A stretch of DNA of 64,000 bases from Bradyrhizobium sp. (GCF_016213215.1 NZ_JACRAW010000164.1:16850-80849), one strand, 5' to 3'; positions 43,105 to 52,350 are shown, counted from the first letter of the stretch. Notes: generated from the sequence alone by a model not told the origin. Numbers and translations are program-made.

Positions 43105-43655
43105 GGCCTGGTCTCTTGGGACAGCGGGTTCGGCTTCATCAACGAATTGCGTGCCGCATCCAGGGCCTGTCGCACGGGCTCGCCCAGTGGCCCGAACAGG
43201 TCGGCAACCTCCTTAGCGAGATCGAGCCCGGCATCGTCGATGGCGTTGCGCAGCGCCAGCACCGCCTCGACGTCGCCTTCCATGACGAGCTGGCGCGAGA
43301 ACATCAGGGCGTCGCCATCGACCCGTCCTTCCACGAGGGCGAGCAGATTGGCCAACGAAGAAGAAATGCGCGCGTCCAGCGCGGCCGGCAGCTCGCGCAT
43401 GACCGACAGGCGCGGGCGCTGCGTGCTGGCCTCGATGACGAAGGCGAAGGGCAGGTCCGTCGGCTTGATCCCGAACCGCTTTCCTGCATGGACGCCCAAG
43501 CGGTCGAAAATCTGCGGATTCCGCCGGCAAATTCGCTGCATGAAGCGCGCAAGAACGATCTCGAGCGGCAGCAGCGGCAACGGCCGCATGACGCGGGCGA
43601 GGAGCGGAGGAATTGACGGCAATGACTCGCCTGTCGGTGAGGAAGGATAGCTCAT
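43095..43655 (-). CDS. ubiT: UbiT, SCP2-domain protein of anaerobic ubiquinone synthesis
   Basis: The 186-residue protein has an SCP2-like lipid-binding domain: FVIEASTQRPRLSV, GRVDGDALMFSRQLVMEGD and AVLALRNAIDDAGLDLAKE. UbiT carries ubiquinone intermediates for the anaerobic pathway. Its position before ubiU-ubiV and the overlap with ubiU support the call. A FixK/FNR-like half-palindrome lies 36-49 bases upstream of ATG 43655, fitting oxygen control. Ribosome-binding site weak. Confidence 0.88.
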   Translation of the reverse strand: MSYPSSPTGESLPSIPPLLARVMRPLPLLPLEIVLARFMQRICRRNPQIFDRLGVHAGKRFGIKPTDLPFAFVIEASTQRPRLSVMRELPAALDARISSSLANLLALVEGRVDGDALMFSRQLVMEGDVEAVLALRNAIDDAGLDLAKEVADLFGPLGEPVRQALDAARNSLMKPNPLSQETRPWS

Positions 43656-43690
43656 GAACAAACTTCTGGACGGATTGCGGCCGGATGTAA

Positions 43691-43704
43691 TTGAGCCGGA
43701 ACAA
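43691..43704. promoter_or_regulatory. FixK/FNR-like box before ubiTUV
   Basis: TTGA-GCCGGA-ACAA matches the FixK/FNR consensus TTGA-N6-TCAA at seven of eight positions. It is centred about 42 bases before the ubiT start and 110 from the malic enzyme end. It could place ubiTUV under low-oxygen control. Confidence 0.5.
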
Positions 43705-43751
43705 AACAATGAGTCCCAGACTGTGTCCGCCGCGGCGATGGCGGTATTCAA

Positions 43752-43821
43752 AAACCGCCGGGGCCGTCGACGACGGCCCATTCGCTGCCCGCCACCGCCC
43801 GACGTCTTGTGCGTCGGGCGG
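43752..43821 (-). terminator. Paired hairpins downstream of malic enzyme
   Basis: CCGCCCGACG pairs with CGTCGGGCGG at 43795-43821. A second stem, GGGCCGT with ACGGCCC at 43761-43779, runs into CGGCGGTTTTTG on the minus strand. Together they may end the malic enzyme transcript before the ubiT promoter. Confidence 0.45.
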
Positions 43822-43826
43822 GATCT

Positions 43827-45476
43827 TCAGTAGTGCGGATCGTACATGTGCGACTGGACGAAGCTGGCGAGGTCGTTGGGCGCGGCGCCGTCGGCAAGCC
43901 CGCGCTGGTAGACGACTTGCGCCACGGCGGCGGCGATCTTCGTCGACACCTCGCGGATGCGGGGTAGCGCCGGATAAAGGCTGCCCTGGTCGAGATCATC
44001 CTTGCCCACGCAATCGGCAAGCGTATGCGCGGCCGCCATGAACATCTCGTCGGTCACGAGCTTCGTTCCGCTGGCGATCGCCCCCAACCCGACCCCCGGG
44101 AAGATGTACGAATTATTGCCCTGGCGCGGCACGAACGTCTTGCCGTTCAGCGCCACCGGGTCATACGGGCTGCCGCAGGCGAACAGCGCGCGGCCCTCCG
44201 TGTGGCGATAGGCCTCCTCGGCCGAGCATTCCGCCTTCGAGGTCGGGTTGGAGAGCGCGAACACGATCGGCCGCTCGTTGAACTCGGCCATGGTGCGCAG
44301 CACTTCCGGTGTGAACGCGCCGCCCACCGCGGCGACGCCGATGATCGCCGTCGGCTTCAGCGTCTTGATCGCGGTGAGGAAATCGCTGACCTGCGCATGA
44401 TCGTGGGCATAGCGCAGCTTGTGGCCGGAAAGGCCGGCCCTGCCGCCGACGACGAGGCCGCGCGAATCGACCAGCCAGGTGCGCTTGAGCGCCTCCGCTT
44501 CCGAGGCGCCTTCCGCCACCATGGCTGAGACGACGAGGTCGGCGATGCCGGTGGCGGCTTCGCCCGCGCCGAGGAACAGCAGCCGCTGCTCGTTGAGCTT
44601 GCCGCCATTGACACGCAGCGCCGAGAACAGGCCGGCGAGCGCGACCGCGGCCGTGCCCTGGATGTCGTCGTTGAAGACGCAGGCATCATGCCGGTACCTG
44701 TCGAGCATGCGGAACGCCGAGTGGTTGGCGAAATCCTCGAACTGGATCAGGACGCCCGGGAAGGTCGCGCGCGCCGCCGTCATGAACTCGTCGATGAAAG
44801 CGTCATAGGCCTCACCCGTCAGCCGCTTCTGGCGCAGGCCGATGTAATAGGGGTCGTTGAGGAACTCTTCGTTGTTGGTGCCGACGTCCAGCATGATCGG
44901 CAGGCACAGCTCAGGATGCACGCCGGCGCAGGCCGAATAGAGCGAGAGCTTGCCGACCGGGATGCCCATGCCGTTGGCGCCGAGGTCGCCGAGCCCGAGG
45001 ATGCGCTCGCCGTCGGTGACCACGATCAGCTTGGCCTTGTAAGGCCAGTTCTTCAGCAGATCGGCGATCTGGCCGCGATCCTTGGCCGAGATGAACATGC
45101 CGCGCGGGCGCTGGAAGATCAGGCCGTATTTCTGGCAGGCGAGCCCGACCGTAGGTGTGTAGATGATCGGCTGGATCTCGTCGATGTTGTCGCACACGAC
45201 GCGGAAGAACAGCGCCTCGTTTCGGTCATGCAGCGCGTTCAGCGCCACGTATTTCTCGAGGTCGCTCGGCAGGCTGCGCAGGTTGGTCATGATGCGCGCC
45301 GCCTGCGACTGCATGGTGGATATGCAAGGGGGCAGGAGGCCACTCAGGCCGAGGGCGGCCCGCTCCTGCTCGGTGAAGGCGGTGCCCTTGTTGAGCAGCG
45401 GATCGCGCAGCAGCGTGAGGCCGCGCGGCGAATCCGAAGCTGTTGACGGGGCACTGAAACGATCGAGTCTATTCAC
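43827..45476 (-). CDS. NAD(P)-dependent malic enzyme
   Basis: The 549-residue protein decarboxylates malate to pyruvate. Signatures: IYTPTVGLACQKYG and GMFISAKDRG at the N terminus, VVTDGERILGLGDLGANGMG (metal/malate site), QFEDFANHSAFRM, CVFNDDIQGTAAVALAG, and the nucleotide fold LLFLGAGEAATGIAD. Length is that of the long single-domain NAD malic enzyme rather than the phosphotransacetylase fusion type. GTG 45476 was chosen because GGGAGGA precedes it exactly; the upstream frame is not needed. It likely feeds pyruvate from C4 acids, fitting symbiotic-type metabolism. Confidence 0.93.
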   Translation of the reverse strand: MNRLDRFSAPSTASDSPRGLTLLRDPLLNKGTAFTEQERAALGLSGLLPPCISTMQSQAARIMTNLRSLPSDLEKYVALNALHDRNEALFFRVVCDNIDEIQPIIYTPTVGLACQKYGLIFQRPRGMFISAKDRGQIADLLKNWPYKAKLIVVTDGERILGLGDLGANGMGIPVGKLSLYSACAGVHPELCLPIMLDVGTNNEEFLNDPYYIGLRQKRLTGEAYDAFIDEFMTAARATFPGVLIQFEDFANHSAFRMLDRYRHDACVFNDDIQGTAAVALAGLFSALRVNGGKLNEQRLLFLGAGEAATGIADLVVSAMVAEGASEAEALKRTWLVDSRGLVVGGRAGLSGHKLRYAHDHAQVSDFLTAIKTLKPTAIIGVAAVGGAFTPEVLRTMAEFNERPIVFALSNPTSKAECSAEEAYRHTEGRALFACGSPYDPVALNGKTFVPRQGNNSYIFPGVGLGAIASGTKLVTDEMFMAAAHTLADCVGKDDLDQGSLYPALPRIREVSTKIAAAVAQVVYQRGLADGAAPNDLASFVQSHMYDPHY

Positions 45477-45957
45477 GAAAAATTCCTCCCGGGAGATTTT
45501 TTGATTTGCCCCAACCATTGTCCGTCAGGCGTTGATGGAGATCAAGGACAGAGCAATTTACTATTTAGGCAGAAGCACTTCGGTTGGTCCGGGCGATCAC
45601 AATTCATGTCATCCCGCAGCGCAGCGACAGCTATGCGAGCGCCTTGCATACGCGCCCGGGATGATGATTCGCGCCCAGCAACGCCTGAGCTTCCGGGAAT
45701 CGGCCATGTCTCGGACGACGGCCGAAGAGCCGGCGGATGATTCCTTGGCGTGATTGGCCGTTCTGGGCGAATCACGCAGCTTCGCGCCAACGCCCGAAAT
45801 GCAAATCAGCGTCGCTCTCTGCGGATGGAGCAGGCGCGCGCAAGCGCGGTTCCGCAGCACGAGCTGCATGGCCGATTTTGCGGGATCTGCGCCATTTCGA
45901 TCGGCCCGTCATCGGACTAGCCTGCAGCGCTCGCAGACGAACGCGTCGAGGTCGGAC
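45477..45957. other. Divergent intergenic region
   Basis: About 480 bases between the malic enzyme and the DJ-1/PfpI gene. A plus-strand frame opens at 45754, but the part before 45958 looks unlike protein (Arg/Ser-rich). No operator recognised. Confidence 0.4.
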
Positions 45958-47103
45958 ATGAATTGGCGTCTGGTGTTGTGGAGCGGCTTTGGTGCTCTTG
46001 CGCTCCTCCTGATCATCGGCACCGCGTGGCTTCTCACGCTGCCCACGGCGCCGGCGCGCGCACCGGCGGCGCCGATTGCGCAGGAAGAGATCGACGCCAC
46101 GATCGCGGCCTTGAAGCCGCCCAGGCGCGAGCGCCCCCTGATCGCGATCGTCGGGATCAACGAAGCCAGCGAGACCACCGACTATCTCATGCCCTATGGC
46201 ATTCTGCGCCGGGCCGATGTCGCCGATGTGGTGTTGCTGGCAACCGAGCCGGGACCGGTGACGCTGTACCCGGTGCTCAAAGTCGAGCCGCACGCGACGA
46301 TCGCTGAGTTCGACGCCCGCCATCAGGAAGGCGCCGACTATGTCATCGTCCCCGCCATGAGCCGCGACGACGATCCGAACGTCGTGCGATGGATCAGGGA
46401 GCAGGCGGCGAAGGGCGCGATCATCGTCGGCGTGTGTGCCGGCGCCAAGGTCGTCGCCTCGACCGGGCTGCTCGACGGCAGGCGCGCCACGACCCACTGG
46501 TATTACCTGAAAGAGCTGCGCGATAAGCACCCGGCGGTTCATTACGTCGCCAACCGGAGAATGGTGGTCGACCGCGGGGTTGCGACCACGACCGGGATCA
46601 CCGCATCGATGCCGATGGCGCTCACGCTGATCGAGGCCATCGCCGGCCGCGACAAGGCCGAGGCGGTCGGGCGCGAGATCGGCCTTGCGCGCTGGGATGC
46701 GCGTCACGACAGCAGCGCATTCCAGTTCACCCGTCCGTTCGCGCTGACGGCGATCCGCAATACACTTGTCTTCTGGAATCGGGAGCAACTCGGCATCGAG
46801 CTTGCGCCTCGCATCGACGAAGTGTCGCTGGCTCTCGTCGCGGACGCCTGGTCGCGGACCTACCGCTCGCGCGCGGTGACCTTTGCACAAGGTGCGCAGC
46901 AGAGCCGCAATGGCGTGCGCATCCTTCCCGACCAGGTGGCCGCGAACTGGCCCGCCGGCCGCGCGTTGCCCGCGATCGATACCGTGCGGCCGGCCGCTGC
47001 ACTGGACCATGCCCTCGAGACCATCAAGGTACGCTACGGCATGCGCACCGCTGGGTTCGTCGCGATGCAGCTCGAATATCCGGCGAACACGCTGTCCGAT
47101 TAG
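45958..47103 (+). CDS. Membrane-anchored DJ-1/PfpI-like protein
   Basis: The 381-residue protein has an N-terminal membrane helix (residues 5-27, WSGFGALALLLIIGTAWLL). A DJ-1/PfpI-like domain follows at about 55-220: PLIAIVGINEASETTDYLMP, ADYVIVPAMSRDDDP and GVCAGAKVVASTGLLDGRR with a nucleophile Cys in the elbow position. The remaining 150 residues include RDKAEAVGREIGLARWD and have no helix-turn-helix, unlike the AraC regulators that share this domain. It may act in the periplasm as glyoxalase, chaperone or sensor; function is open. GAGGTCGG precedes the ATG. Confidence 0.8.
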   Translation: MNWRLVLWSGFGALALLLIIGTAWLLTLPTAPARAPAAPIAQEEIDATIAALKPPRRERPLIAIVGINEASETTDYLMPYGILRRADVADVVLLATEPGPVTLYPVLKVEPHATIAEFDARHQEGADYVIVPAMSRDDDPNVVRWIREQAAKGAIIVGVCAGAKVVASTGLLDGRRATTHWYYLKELRDKHPAVHYVANRRMVVDRGVATTTGITASMPMALTLIEAIAGRDKAEAVGREIGLARWDARHDSSAFQFTRPFALTAIRNTLVFWNREQLGIELAPRIDEVSLALVADAWSRTYRSRAVTFAQGAQQSRNGVRILPDQVAANWPAGRALPAIDTVRPAAALDHALETIKVRYGMRTAGFVAMQLEYPANTLSD

Positions 47104-47362
47104 TCGGGCGGGAACTTGCGCCAGATGGTCCAGGCGACCGCTCAGGGTTCGCCGGAATGCGCACAACAGACGCAAACCCTAAACTGAGCCTTGTGCTGCA
47201 GGTTCCAACGGAACCCAGCGACGCGAACAGCCGAGTTCGGCTATGGCGATTGAGCGAGCTCAAGCCGAATGACCGGTCGTTTGCATATCATGTAGCGATC
47301 CTCAAATCCGCGGGCGGGGCAACGCCGCGCGGCCAGGCAAATGCGACTTTGAAATGCGATCG

Positions 47363-47593
47363 ATGAATCCCGATGACTTGTTGATATCTTGCCCGAGTTG
47401 CCGGAAATGGCCGATGCCGGTTCAGGCTCAAGGGGGCGTGTATCCCGACCGGCCCTTCGGAGCCCGCACCATCCGCTTCGCCTGCGCTCAATGCGGCCAC
47501 ACGGAGCACCGCACCTTCAGGGCAAACTCCCACGGACACTCGAAACTCGCGCCTCCCCGCCGGCTGCCCCGCGAAGCTGCGACCGTGCATTGA
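47363..47593 (+). CDS. Small zinc-ribbon protein
   Basis: A 76-residue protein with two Cys pairs: ISCPSCRKW and FACAQCGHTEH, spaced as in a zinc ribbon. The tail is rich in Arg/Pro. It might bind nucleic acid or act as a small zinc protein. ATG 47363 lacks a strong ribosome-binding site; ATG 47354 is an alternative. Function unknown. Confidence 0.5.
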   Translation: MNPDDLLISCPSCRKWPMPVQAQGGVYPDRPFGARTIRFACAQCGHTEHRTFRANSHGHSKLAPPRRLPREAATVH

Positions 47594-47913
47594 TGTCACG
47601 GGAGCGATCTTACCAAGCATCGGCTGTTGCTCCGGTCTTGGACTAGTCCACCAAGAACCTGCTGTAGGCCGTTCGCCTCGATCATCGCAGCTCCGTCCGC
47701 TTCATTTCCTCGCAGCTTCTGCCGTTGCGCACCGTGCACGGCTCGGCGCTCGCGGCTTGTTGCTGAACGGGTGCGGGCTCGATTGACTTGGCAGGTTCGG
47801 CAACTAAGGTGCACCTCGCAAGTGAGCATGCTCCGGACCCCGGAACATCATGTCACCGCAAGAAGCAGAGCGTGATGATTTCACGAATCCATCGCGCCAA
47901 GGGAACGATTAGC
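47594..47913. other. Intergenic region before amidase
   Basis: About 320 bases; only Arg/Cys-rich short frames. Contains the amidase promoter and possibly an earlier alternative start at about 47875. Confidence 0.35.
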
Positions 47914-49389
47914 ATGACGTTGCCGATGAGCTGGGATGAATGGGCGCAGCACGACGGTGTGGCGCTCGCCGCGCGCGTGAAGAAAGGCGAAGTGACGGCC
48001 GCGGAGCTGGCCGAGCAGGCCGCCGCCGGCATTGTCAAGGTCGATCCGAAGCTTACCGGAGTCGTCGAGGTCTTCACCGACGCGGTCAAGAATCCCGCTA
48101 CCGACGGCACCAATCTCGATGGTCCATTCGCGGGCCTGCCTTTCCTGATGAAGGATCTCGGTCCGACCATGAAGGGCCGCCTCCAGGAAATGGGCTCGCT
48201 CCTGATGCGCGGCAATCGCGCCACCGCCGATACGTTCCTGACCTCCAGGATGCGCAAGGCGGGCTTGAACCTCATCGGGCGGACGACCACGCCCGAGTTC
48301 GGCGTGTGCAGCTCGGCCGACAATCCCGCCGTCTACGTCACGCGCAACCCGTGGAATACGGACTACACCACCTGCGGCTCATCGGCCGGCAGTGCTGCCA
48401 TGGTCGCCGCCGGTGTCGTGCCGATCGCGCATGCGACGGACGGCGGCGGTTCGATCCGCATTCCCGCCGGCGTCAACGGCAACATTGGCCTCAAGGTGTC
48501 GCGCGGAGTGTTCTCGATCGCGCCGCATCTGTCCGACCTCTCCGGGCTGGTCTCGATCCAGGGCTGCCAGTCGCGCACGGTGCGCGACACCGCGGCGTTC
48601 GTGGATCACTGCCGCGGCCCTGCGCCAGGCGAGTTCATGCCGTACTGGACCGCGACCGAACCTTACGTCGAGATGGTCAAGCGCGATCCGGGCCCGCTCA
48701 GAATCGCGCTCTCGCACCAATGGGGCGACTATCGCGCGACCCCGCACATCGCATCCGAGCTCGAGAAGGCCGGGCGCTTCCTCGAAGAGCTCGGCCACCG
48801 CGTCGACTACGCTCTGCCCGACATCGACTACCGCGCCGCTTTCGCGGCGCAGACGCTCTGCTACATCTCCAATTTCGCGGTGGTCATCGGCAACCTGCTT
48901 GCCCCGCGCGGGCTCGAGAGGCCGCCGGCCGATCTGGTCGAGCCCGTCAACCTCCTGCTCTGGGAAGCGGGCCGTCACTCAAGCTTTGCCGAACGCGCGC
49001 GCATGCAGGCGGTGTTCAACACCACCTCGCGCGCGTTCGGCGCGTTCTTCGAACAGTGGGACGTCATCCTCACCCCGATCACCGCGCTGCCGACGCCGAA
49101 GGTCGGCACCAGGGAATATCTGACCATCTCCGACAATCCGTCGGTGCTCGACTGGTTCGAGAACCTGTGGCGCAACTTCGCCTTTACCCCGCTCGCTAAT
49201 CTCTGCGGCATTCCCGCGATCTCGCTGCCGCTCGCGACCCACGACCACGGCCTGCCGCTCGGCATCCAGGCCATCGCCGCGCAGGCCAATGACGGCCTGC
49301 TGCTGCAACTCGCCGCCCAGATCGAGCGCGCGCTTGGCGGCAAATGGAACTCGGGCAAGAGGCCCGGGGTGCATGTGACGGGCAGCTGA
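47914..49389 (+). CDS. Amidase, amidase-signature family
   Basis: The 491-residue enzyme has the Ser-Ser-Lys triad: Lys in PFLMKDLG, Ser in TCGSSAGSAA, and Ser in DGGGSIRIPAG. The amidase-signature fold runs over residues 25-485 with LTPITALPTP and GIPAISLPLATHD near the end. It hydrolyses amide bonds of a substrate that cannot be told (other family members cover aryl amides, nylon oligomers and indoleacetamide). ATG 47914 was chosen since MTLPMSWDEWAQHDG is the usual start; AAGGGA lies upstream. A thioesterase follows 103 bases later. Confidence 0.88.
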   Translation: MTLPMSWDEWAQHDGVALAARVKKGEVTAAELAEQAAAGIVKVDPKLTGVVEVFTDAVKNPATDGTNLDGPFAGLPFLMKDLGPTMKGRLQEMGSLLMRGNRATADTFLTSRMRKAGLNLIGRTTTPEFGVCSSADNPAVYVTRNPWNTDYTTCGSSAGSAAMVAAGVVPIAHATDGGGSIRIPAGVNGNIGLKVSRGVFSIAPHLSDLSGLVSIQGCQSRTVRDTAAFVDHCRGPAPGEFMPYWTATEPYVEMVKRDPGPLRIALSHQWGDYRATPHIASELEKAGRFLEELGHRVDYALPDIDYRAAFAAQTLCYISNFAVVIGNLLAPRGLERPPADLVEPVNLLLWEAGRHSSFAERARMQAVFNTTSRAFGAFFEQWDVILTPITALPTPKVGTREYLTISDNPSVLDWFENLWRNFAFTPLANLCGIPAISLPLATHDHGLPLGIQAIAAQANDGLLLQLAAQIERALGGKWNSGKRPGVHVTGS

Positions 49390-49492
49390 GGGCGGACGAG
49401 AGACGCGCCGAGCTCGCCGAAGCTATGGCCGGCACCAGAACGGGATGCGCGCATCCTTTGCGCATCTTGCCATCGTAGTCTAAAACGCCGCC

Positions 49493-50410
49493 ATGTCCGA
49501 TACATCCAAGCCAAATGCGCCGCTGCCGTTCGAGGAGCTGGCAAAGGCCATCAGGGGCCGCCGCTCCGTCTATGGATACATCAGCGGTCTCAAGCTCGAC
49601 CGCACCGCGCCTGCCGAGGCCTGGTCGAGCCTGCCGTACCGCCCTGTCTTCGTCGGGGACACCGAAACCGGCGTTCTTCACGGCGGCGTCGTCACCGCCA
49701 TGCTGGACGAGAGCTGCGGCATGGCCGTCCAGCTCGCGCTCGACGGCACGCGCGCGATCGCGACCCTCGATCTGCGCATCGATTACCAGAAGCCGGCGAC
49801 GCCCGGCCTCGACATCAAGGCGCATTCGATCTGCTACCGGGTGACGCGATCGATCGCCTTCGTGCGCGCCACCGCCTACCAGGAATCCGAGGACGATCCG
49901 GTCGCCACCGCAACGTCCTGTTTCATGGTCGGCGCCAACCGGACCAACATGCTCAAGGACAAGCCGGCCGGCTACCGCGCGCCGCCTCCGCTCGAAGCGC
50001 CGGAAGATCCGACCGGCCCGTTCGCCAGAAGCCCGTTCGCGCGTTGCCTCGGCATCCGCCTTAGCGAGGACGGCACGCTGATGATGCCGTTCTCGCCGCA
50101 GATCATCGGCAACCCGATGCTGCCCGCCATCCATGGCGGCATGACCGGCGCCTTTCTCGAAACCGCCGCGATCACGGGCGTCATGCGCGAGCTCGGCGCG
50201 TCTGCGCCGCCCAAGCCGATCGGGCTGACGATCAACTACCTGCGCTCCGGCCGCGCGCTGGACAGCTACGCCAGCGTGTCCATCGTCAAGCAGGGCCGGC
50301 GCGTCGTCGCCTTCGAGGCGAGGGCCTGGCAGGACGATGCGGCCAGGCCCATCGCTTCGGCATTCGGTCATTTCATGCTGAGGCCGACGCCGGGCGCAGA
50401 CGAGGAATAG
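49493..50410 (+). CDS. Double hotdog thioesterase
   Basis: The 305-residue protein holds two hotdog domains. The first has TGVLHGGVVTAMLDESCGMAV and LRIDYQKPATPGLD; the second has PAIHGGMTGAFLETAAITGV and LTINYLRSGRAL. The GG-containing helix with Asp or Glu is the active site of PaaI-type acyl-CoA thioesterases. It should release free acid from an acyl- or aryl-CoA. ATG at 49493 is used. It may belong with the preceding amidase, giving acid release after amide cleavage, but no operon evidence beyond spacing is seen. Confidence 0.85.
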   Translation: MSDTSKPNAPLPFEELAKAIRGRRSVYGYISGLKLDRTAPAEAWSSLPYRPVFVGDTETGVLHGGVVTAMLDESCGMAVQLALDGTRAIATLDLRIDYQKPATPGLDIKAHSICYRVTRSIAFVRATAYQESEDDPVATATSCFMVGANRTNMLKDKPAGYRAPPPLEAPEDPTGPFARSPFARCLGIRLSEDGTLMMPFSPQIIGNPMLPAIHGGMTGAFLETAAITGVMRELGASAPPKPIGLTINYLRSGRALDSYASVSIVKQGRRVVAFEARAWQDDAARPIASAFGHFMLRPTPGADEE

Positions 50411-50661
50411 CCTGTTCGGCGCTTGTGCGCCGTCACGCGGCTCCGCCCGAACACGATCGCAGCCACAGATTCGATCTCGGCGCCCGCATGCAGGGAACCC
50501 GGCGGCCTTGGGCGCGTTGGCACAATCGCGCCAGTTTTATTCAAATGCGCCGCATTAGGGTTACGCCTTAACTAATCGTTAAGTATGGCTTTGCGGGCGC
50601 TCCGAGCGCGGTTTAGCCTTTCGGTGGAATGCTACCCGGCAATCAAGCAAGGTGCGGAGCC

Positions 50662-51096
50662 ATGACGCATAGGATGTACGGAGCGTTGATCGCGTCTGCC
50701 GGCGCGGCAGCGCTGTTGCTTGCCGCGACCGAGACGTTCGCAAAATCGGGAGCAACGCCGCGGGCCCCGATGGCTGCGGCCCCTTCGATGCACCGTCCCC
50801 TGGCCCCGCATTTTCGGCACCACCGGAGAAACTTTGGCGGGACCTTTTGGCCGGGAAGCTACTACTACCCGCCATCAAATGGCGAACCCGTGGTGAATGT
50901 CCCGCAGCACATGTCAGGCGATTTCCGTTACACCCATACGTATACGTATGATGTTCCCTGGGACTGGGCCCATCGATTCCCGCCGGCCGTTGCGCCTTCC
51001 GATCGACCCTACGTGTCGAGCTGCCCCGCCGAAACGGTGACCGTTCCCGGGCGTGACGGCAAAGAGCACACCGTCAACGTCATGCGGTGCTACTGA
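50662..51096 (+). CDS. Secreted Pro/His/Tyr-rich hypothetical protein
   Basis: A 144-residue exported protein with signal peptide (MTHRMYGALIASAGAAALLL, cleavage near ETFA). The mature part is rich in Pro, His, Tyr: PHFRHHRRNFGGTFWPGSYY, and ends SCPAETVTVPGRDGKEHTV with two Cys. Low-complexity composition and such motifs are common in exported alphaproteobacterial proteins of unknown function. GGAG precedes ATG 50662. It ends one base before the convergent acetyltransferase stop. Confidence 0.7.
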   Translation: MTHRMYGALIASAGAAALLLAATETFAKSGATPRAPMAAAPSMHRPLAPHFRHHRRNFGGTFWPGSYYYPPSNGEPVVNVPQHMSGDFRYTHTYTYDVPWDWAHRFPPAVAPSDRPYVSSCPAETVTVPGRDGKEHTVNVMRCY

Positions 51097-51097
51097 T

Positions 51098-51940
51098 CTA
51101 GCCCAGTTCAAAGCTGGTGACACCAAATACCCGATCGAGTCGCAACGGTGCAATCGCGCCGGTATACATGCGCGCGGTCTCGAACGTCGGTCGAAGCCCG
51201 AAGTCTTGCGCCAATGCGATGGCATCGCCGTTGACGCTCGGAACATCAAGAAAGATTTCTCCATCGCCGACCGCGGTCAGCAAAGCCGACAGGATCGCTT
51301 CTGCAGTGGCGCGGTCGTCCGCGACCAGCGGACCGATCTTGCGGCCGTGCCGGCACGGACGGATCACGCCCCATCCGGCGAGCCTGCCATCACGCACAAG
51401 CGCGCGACCGACATGCCCCGGGGCATCGATCCAGGCGCGCAGAAACGCGGTGCGCCGAGCCGGAAACACCGAGGCGTCGTCTGCTTCCACCATCGCGAAG
51501 GGGATTTCGTGGAGCCCGATGACCCCGGCCTCCGGCAATTTCGGAGCCGCAACCGTCCCTCCGTAGCGGATGTTGGCGTAAGCGAGCGCGAATCCGGATT
51601 TTTTGTAGTTTGCCTGCTGCGCCACGACGCCATCGAGCCCGATCACGCGTGAGCCGGCGCGCGCGATCGCCGCATTCCAGATGCGCAGGCCGTAGCCGCG
51701 GCCGCGCAGATCCTGCCGCACGATGTAGAAGCCGAGAAAGGCGAAGCGCGCGTCGTAGTTGATGCAGGACACGGTTGCCGCCGGAGCGCCGTCGAGCTCG
51801 CCGACGAGAAAGCCGTGCCGATCGGCGGCCGCAAAGCAGGGCGCGTCGGCGAGACCCGGATTCCACCCTTCGACCGCCGCCCAGTTCACGGCGATCGGGA
51901 TTTCGTCCGGCTGCATGGCGCGGATTCGGAAGTCAGTCAT
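51098..51940 (-). CDS. GNAT acetyltransferase with C-terminal domain
   Basis: The 280-residue protein begins MTDFRIRAMQPDEIPIAVNW. The N-terminal GNAT domain has FYIVRQDLRGRGYGLRIW (Q-x-x-G-x-G acetyl-CoA loop as RGRGYG) and AAIARAGSRVIGLDGV. A second, smaller domain at residues about 150-275 (ARRTAFLRAWIDAPGHVGRA, IFLDVPSVNGDAIALAQDFG) matches GNAT proteins of the YitI type. It should acetylate a small molecule or protein; substrate unknown. AGGATC lies ahead of ATG 51940. Confidence 0.88.
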   Translation of the reverse strand: MTDFRIRAMQPDEIPIAVNWAAVEGWNPGLADAPCFAAADRHGFLVGELDGAPAATVSCINYDARFAFLGFYIVRQDLRGRGYGLRIWNAAIARAGSRVIGLDGVVAQQANYKKSGFALAYANIRYGGTVAAPKLPEAGVIGLHEIPFAMVEADDASVFPARRTAFLRAWIDAPGHVGRALVRDGRLAGWGVIRPCRHGRKIGPLVADDRATAEAILSALLTAVGDGEIFLDVPSVNGDAIALAQDFGLRPTFETARMYTGAIAPLRLDRVFGVTSFELG

Positions 51941-52151
51941 GGTGAGCGATCCTACAGGTTGACTGCTTAAGCGACTACTGGATGCCATAGCGCTGAGGTG
52001 CATGAATAACGAGTTGAGAGAGAACACGGGTTAGCCGCCCGGTTCATTCTCTGTCGCCCCGGTGCTCAGGTGCGGCGGCGACTCGGACGAGACATGCCGC
52101 GAGAACGCGAACTCGCATCTGCTATTTGAGATTCGAATTTGGTTGTTTACT

Positions 52152-52237
52152 CGTCTTTGCGAGCGACGCGAAGCAATCCAGAATCCATCCGCGGCGGCAG
52201 TCTGGATTGCTTCGTCACTTCGCTCCTCGCAATGACG
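52152..52237. repeat. Interspersed palindrome, CAATCCAGA type
   Basis: GCGAAGCAATCCAGA at 52168-52182 faces TCTGGATTGCTTCG at 52201-52214, and the outer arms GCGAGCGA and TCGCTCCTCGC continue the pairing with mismatches. This repeat is widespread in intergenic DNA of Bradyrhizobium. Confidence 0.7.
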
Positions 52238-52268
52238 GTGTTGAGCAGCAGCGCCCCCCGCATTCACT

Positions 52269-52350
52269 CGTCATGCCCGGGCTCGACCCGGCATCACGTC
52301 ATGCTCATGGGTGCGAAGCCTGGATGCCGGGACAAGCCCGGCCATGACGG
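52269..52350. repeat. Interspersed palindrome, CGTCATGCCCGGGC type
   Basis: CGTCATGCCCGGGCTCGACC at the left and GACAAGCCCGGCCATGACGG at the right are near-perfect inverses. It is a second common Bradyrhizobium intergenic repeat, standing side by side with the first. Together they occupy the gap between the acetyltransferase start and the cyclase stop. Confidence 0.7.

Noticed and set aside
47157..47366. 69-residue plus-strand frame after the DJ-1-like gene
   Set aside because: Plausible composition in the first half, but no convincing ribosome-binding site and its end overlaps the zinc-ribbon start.
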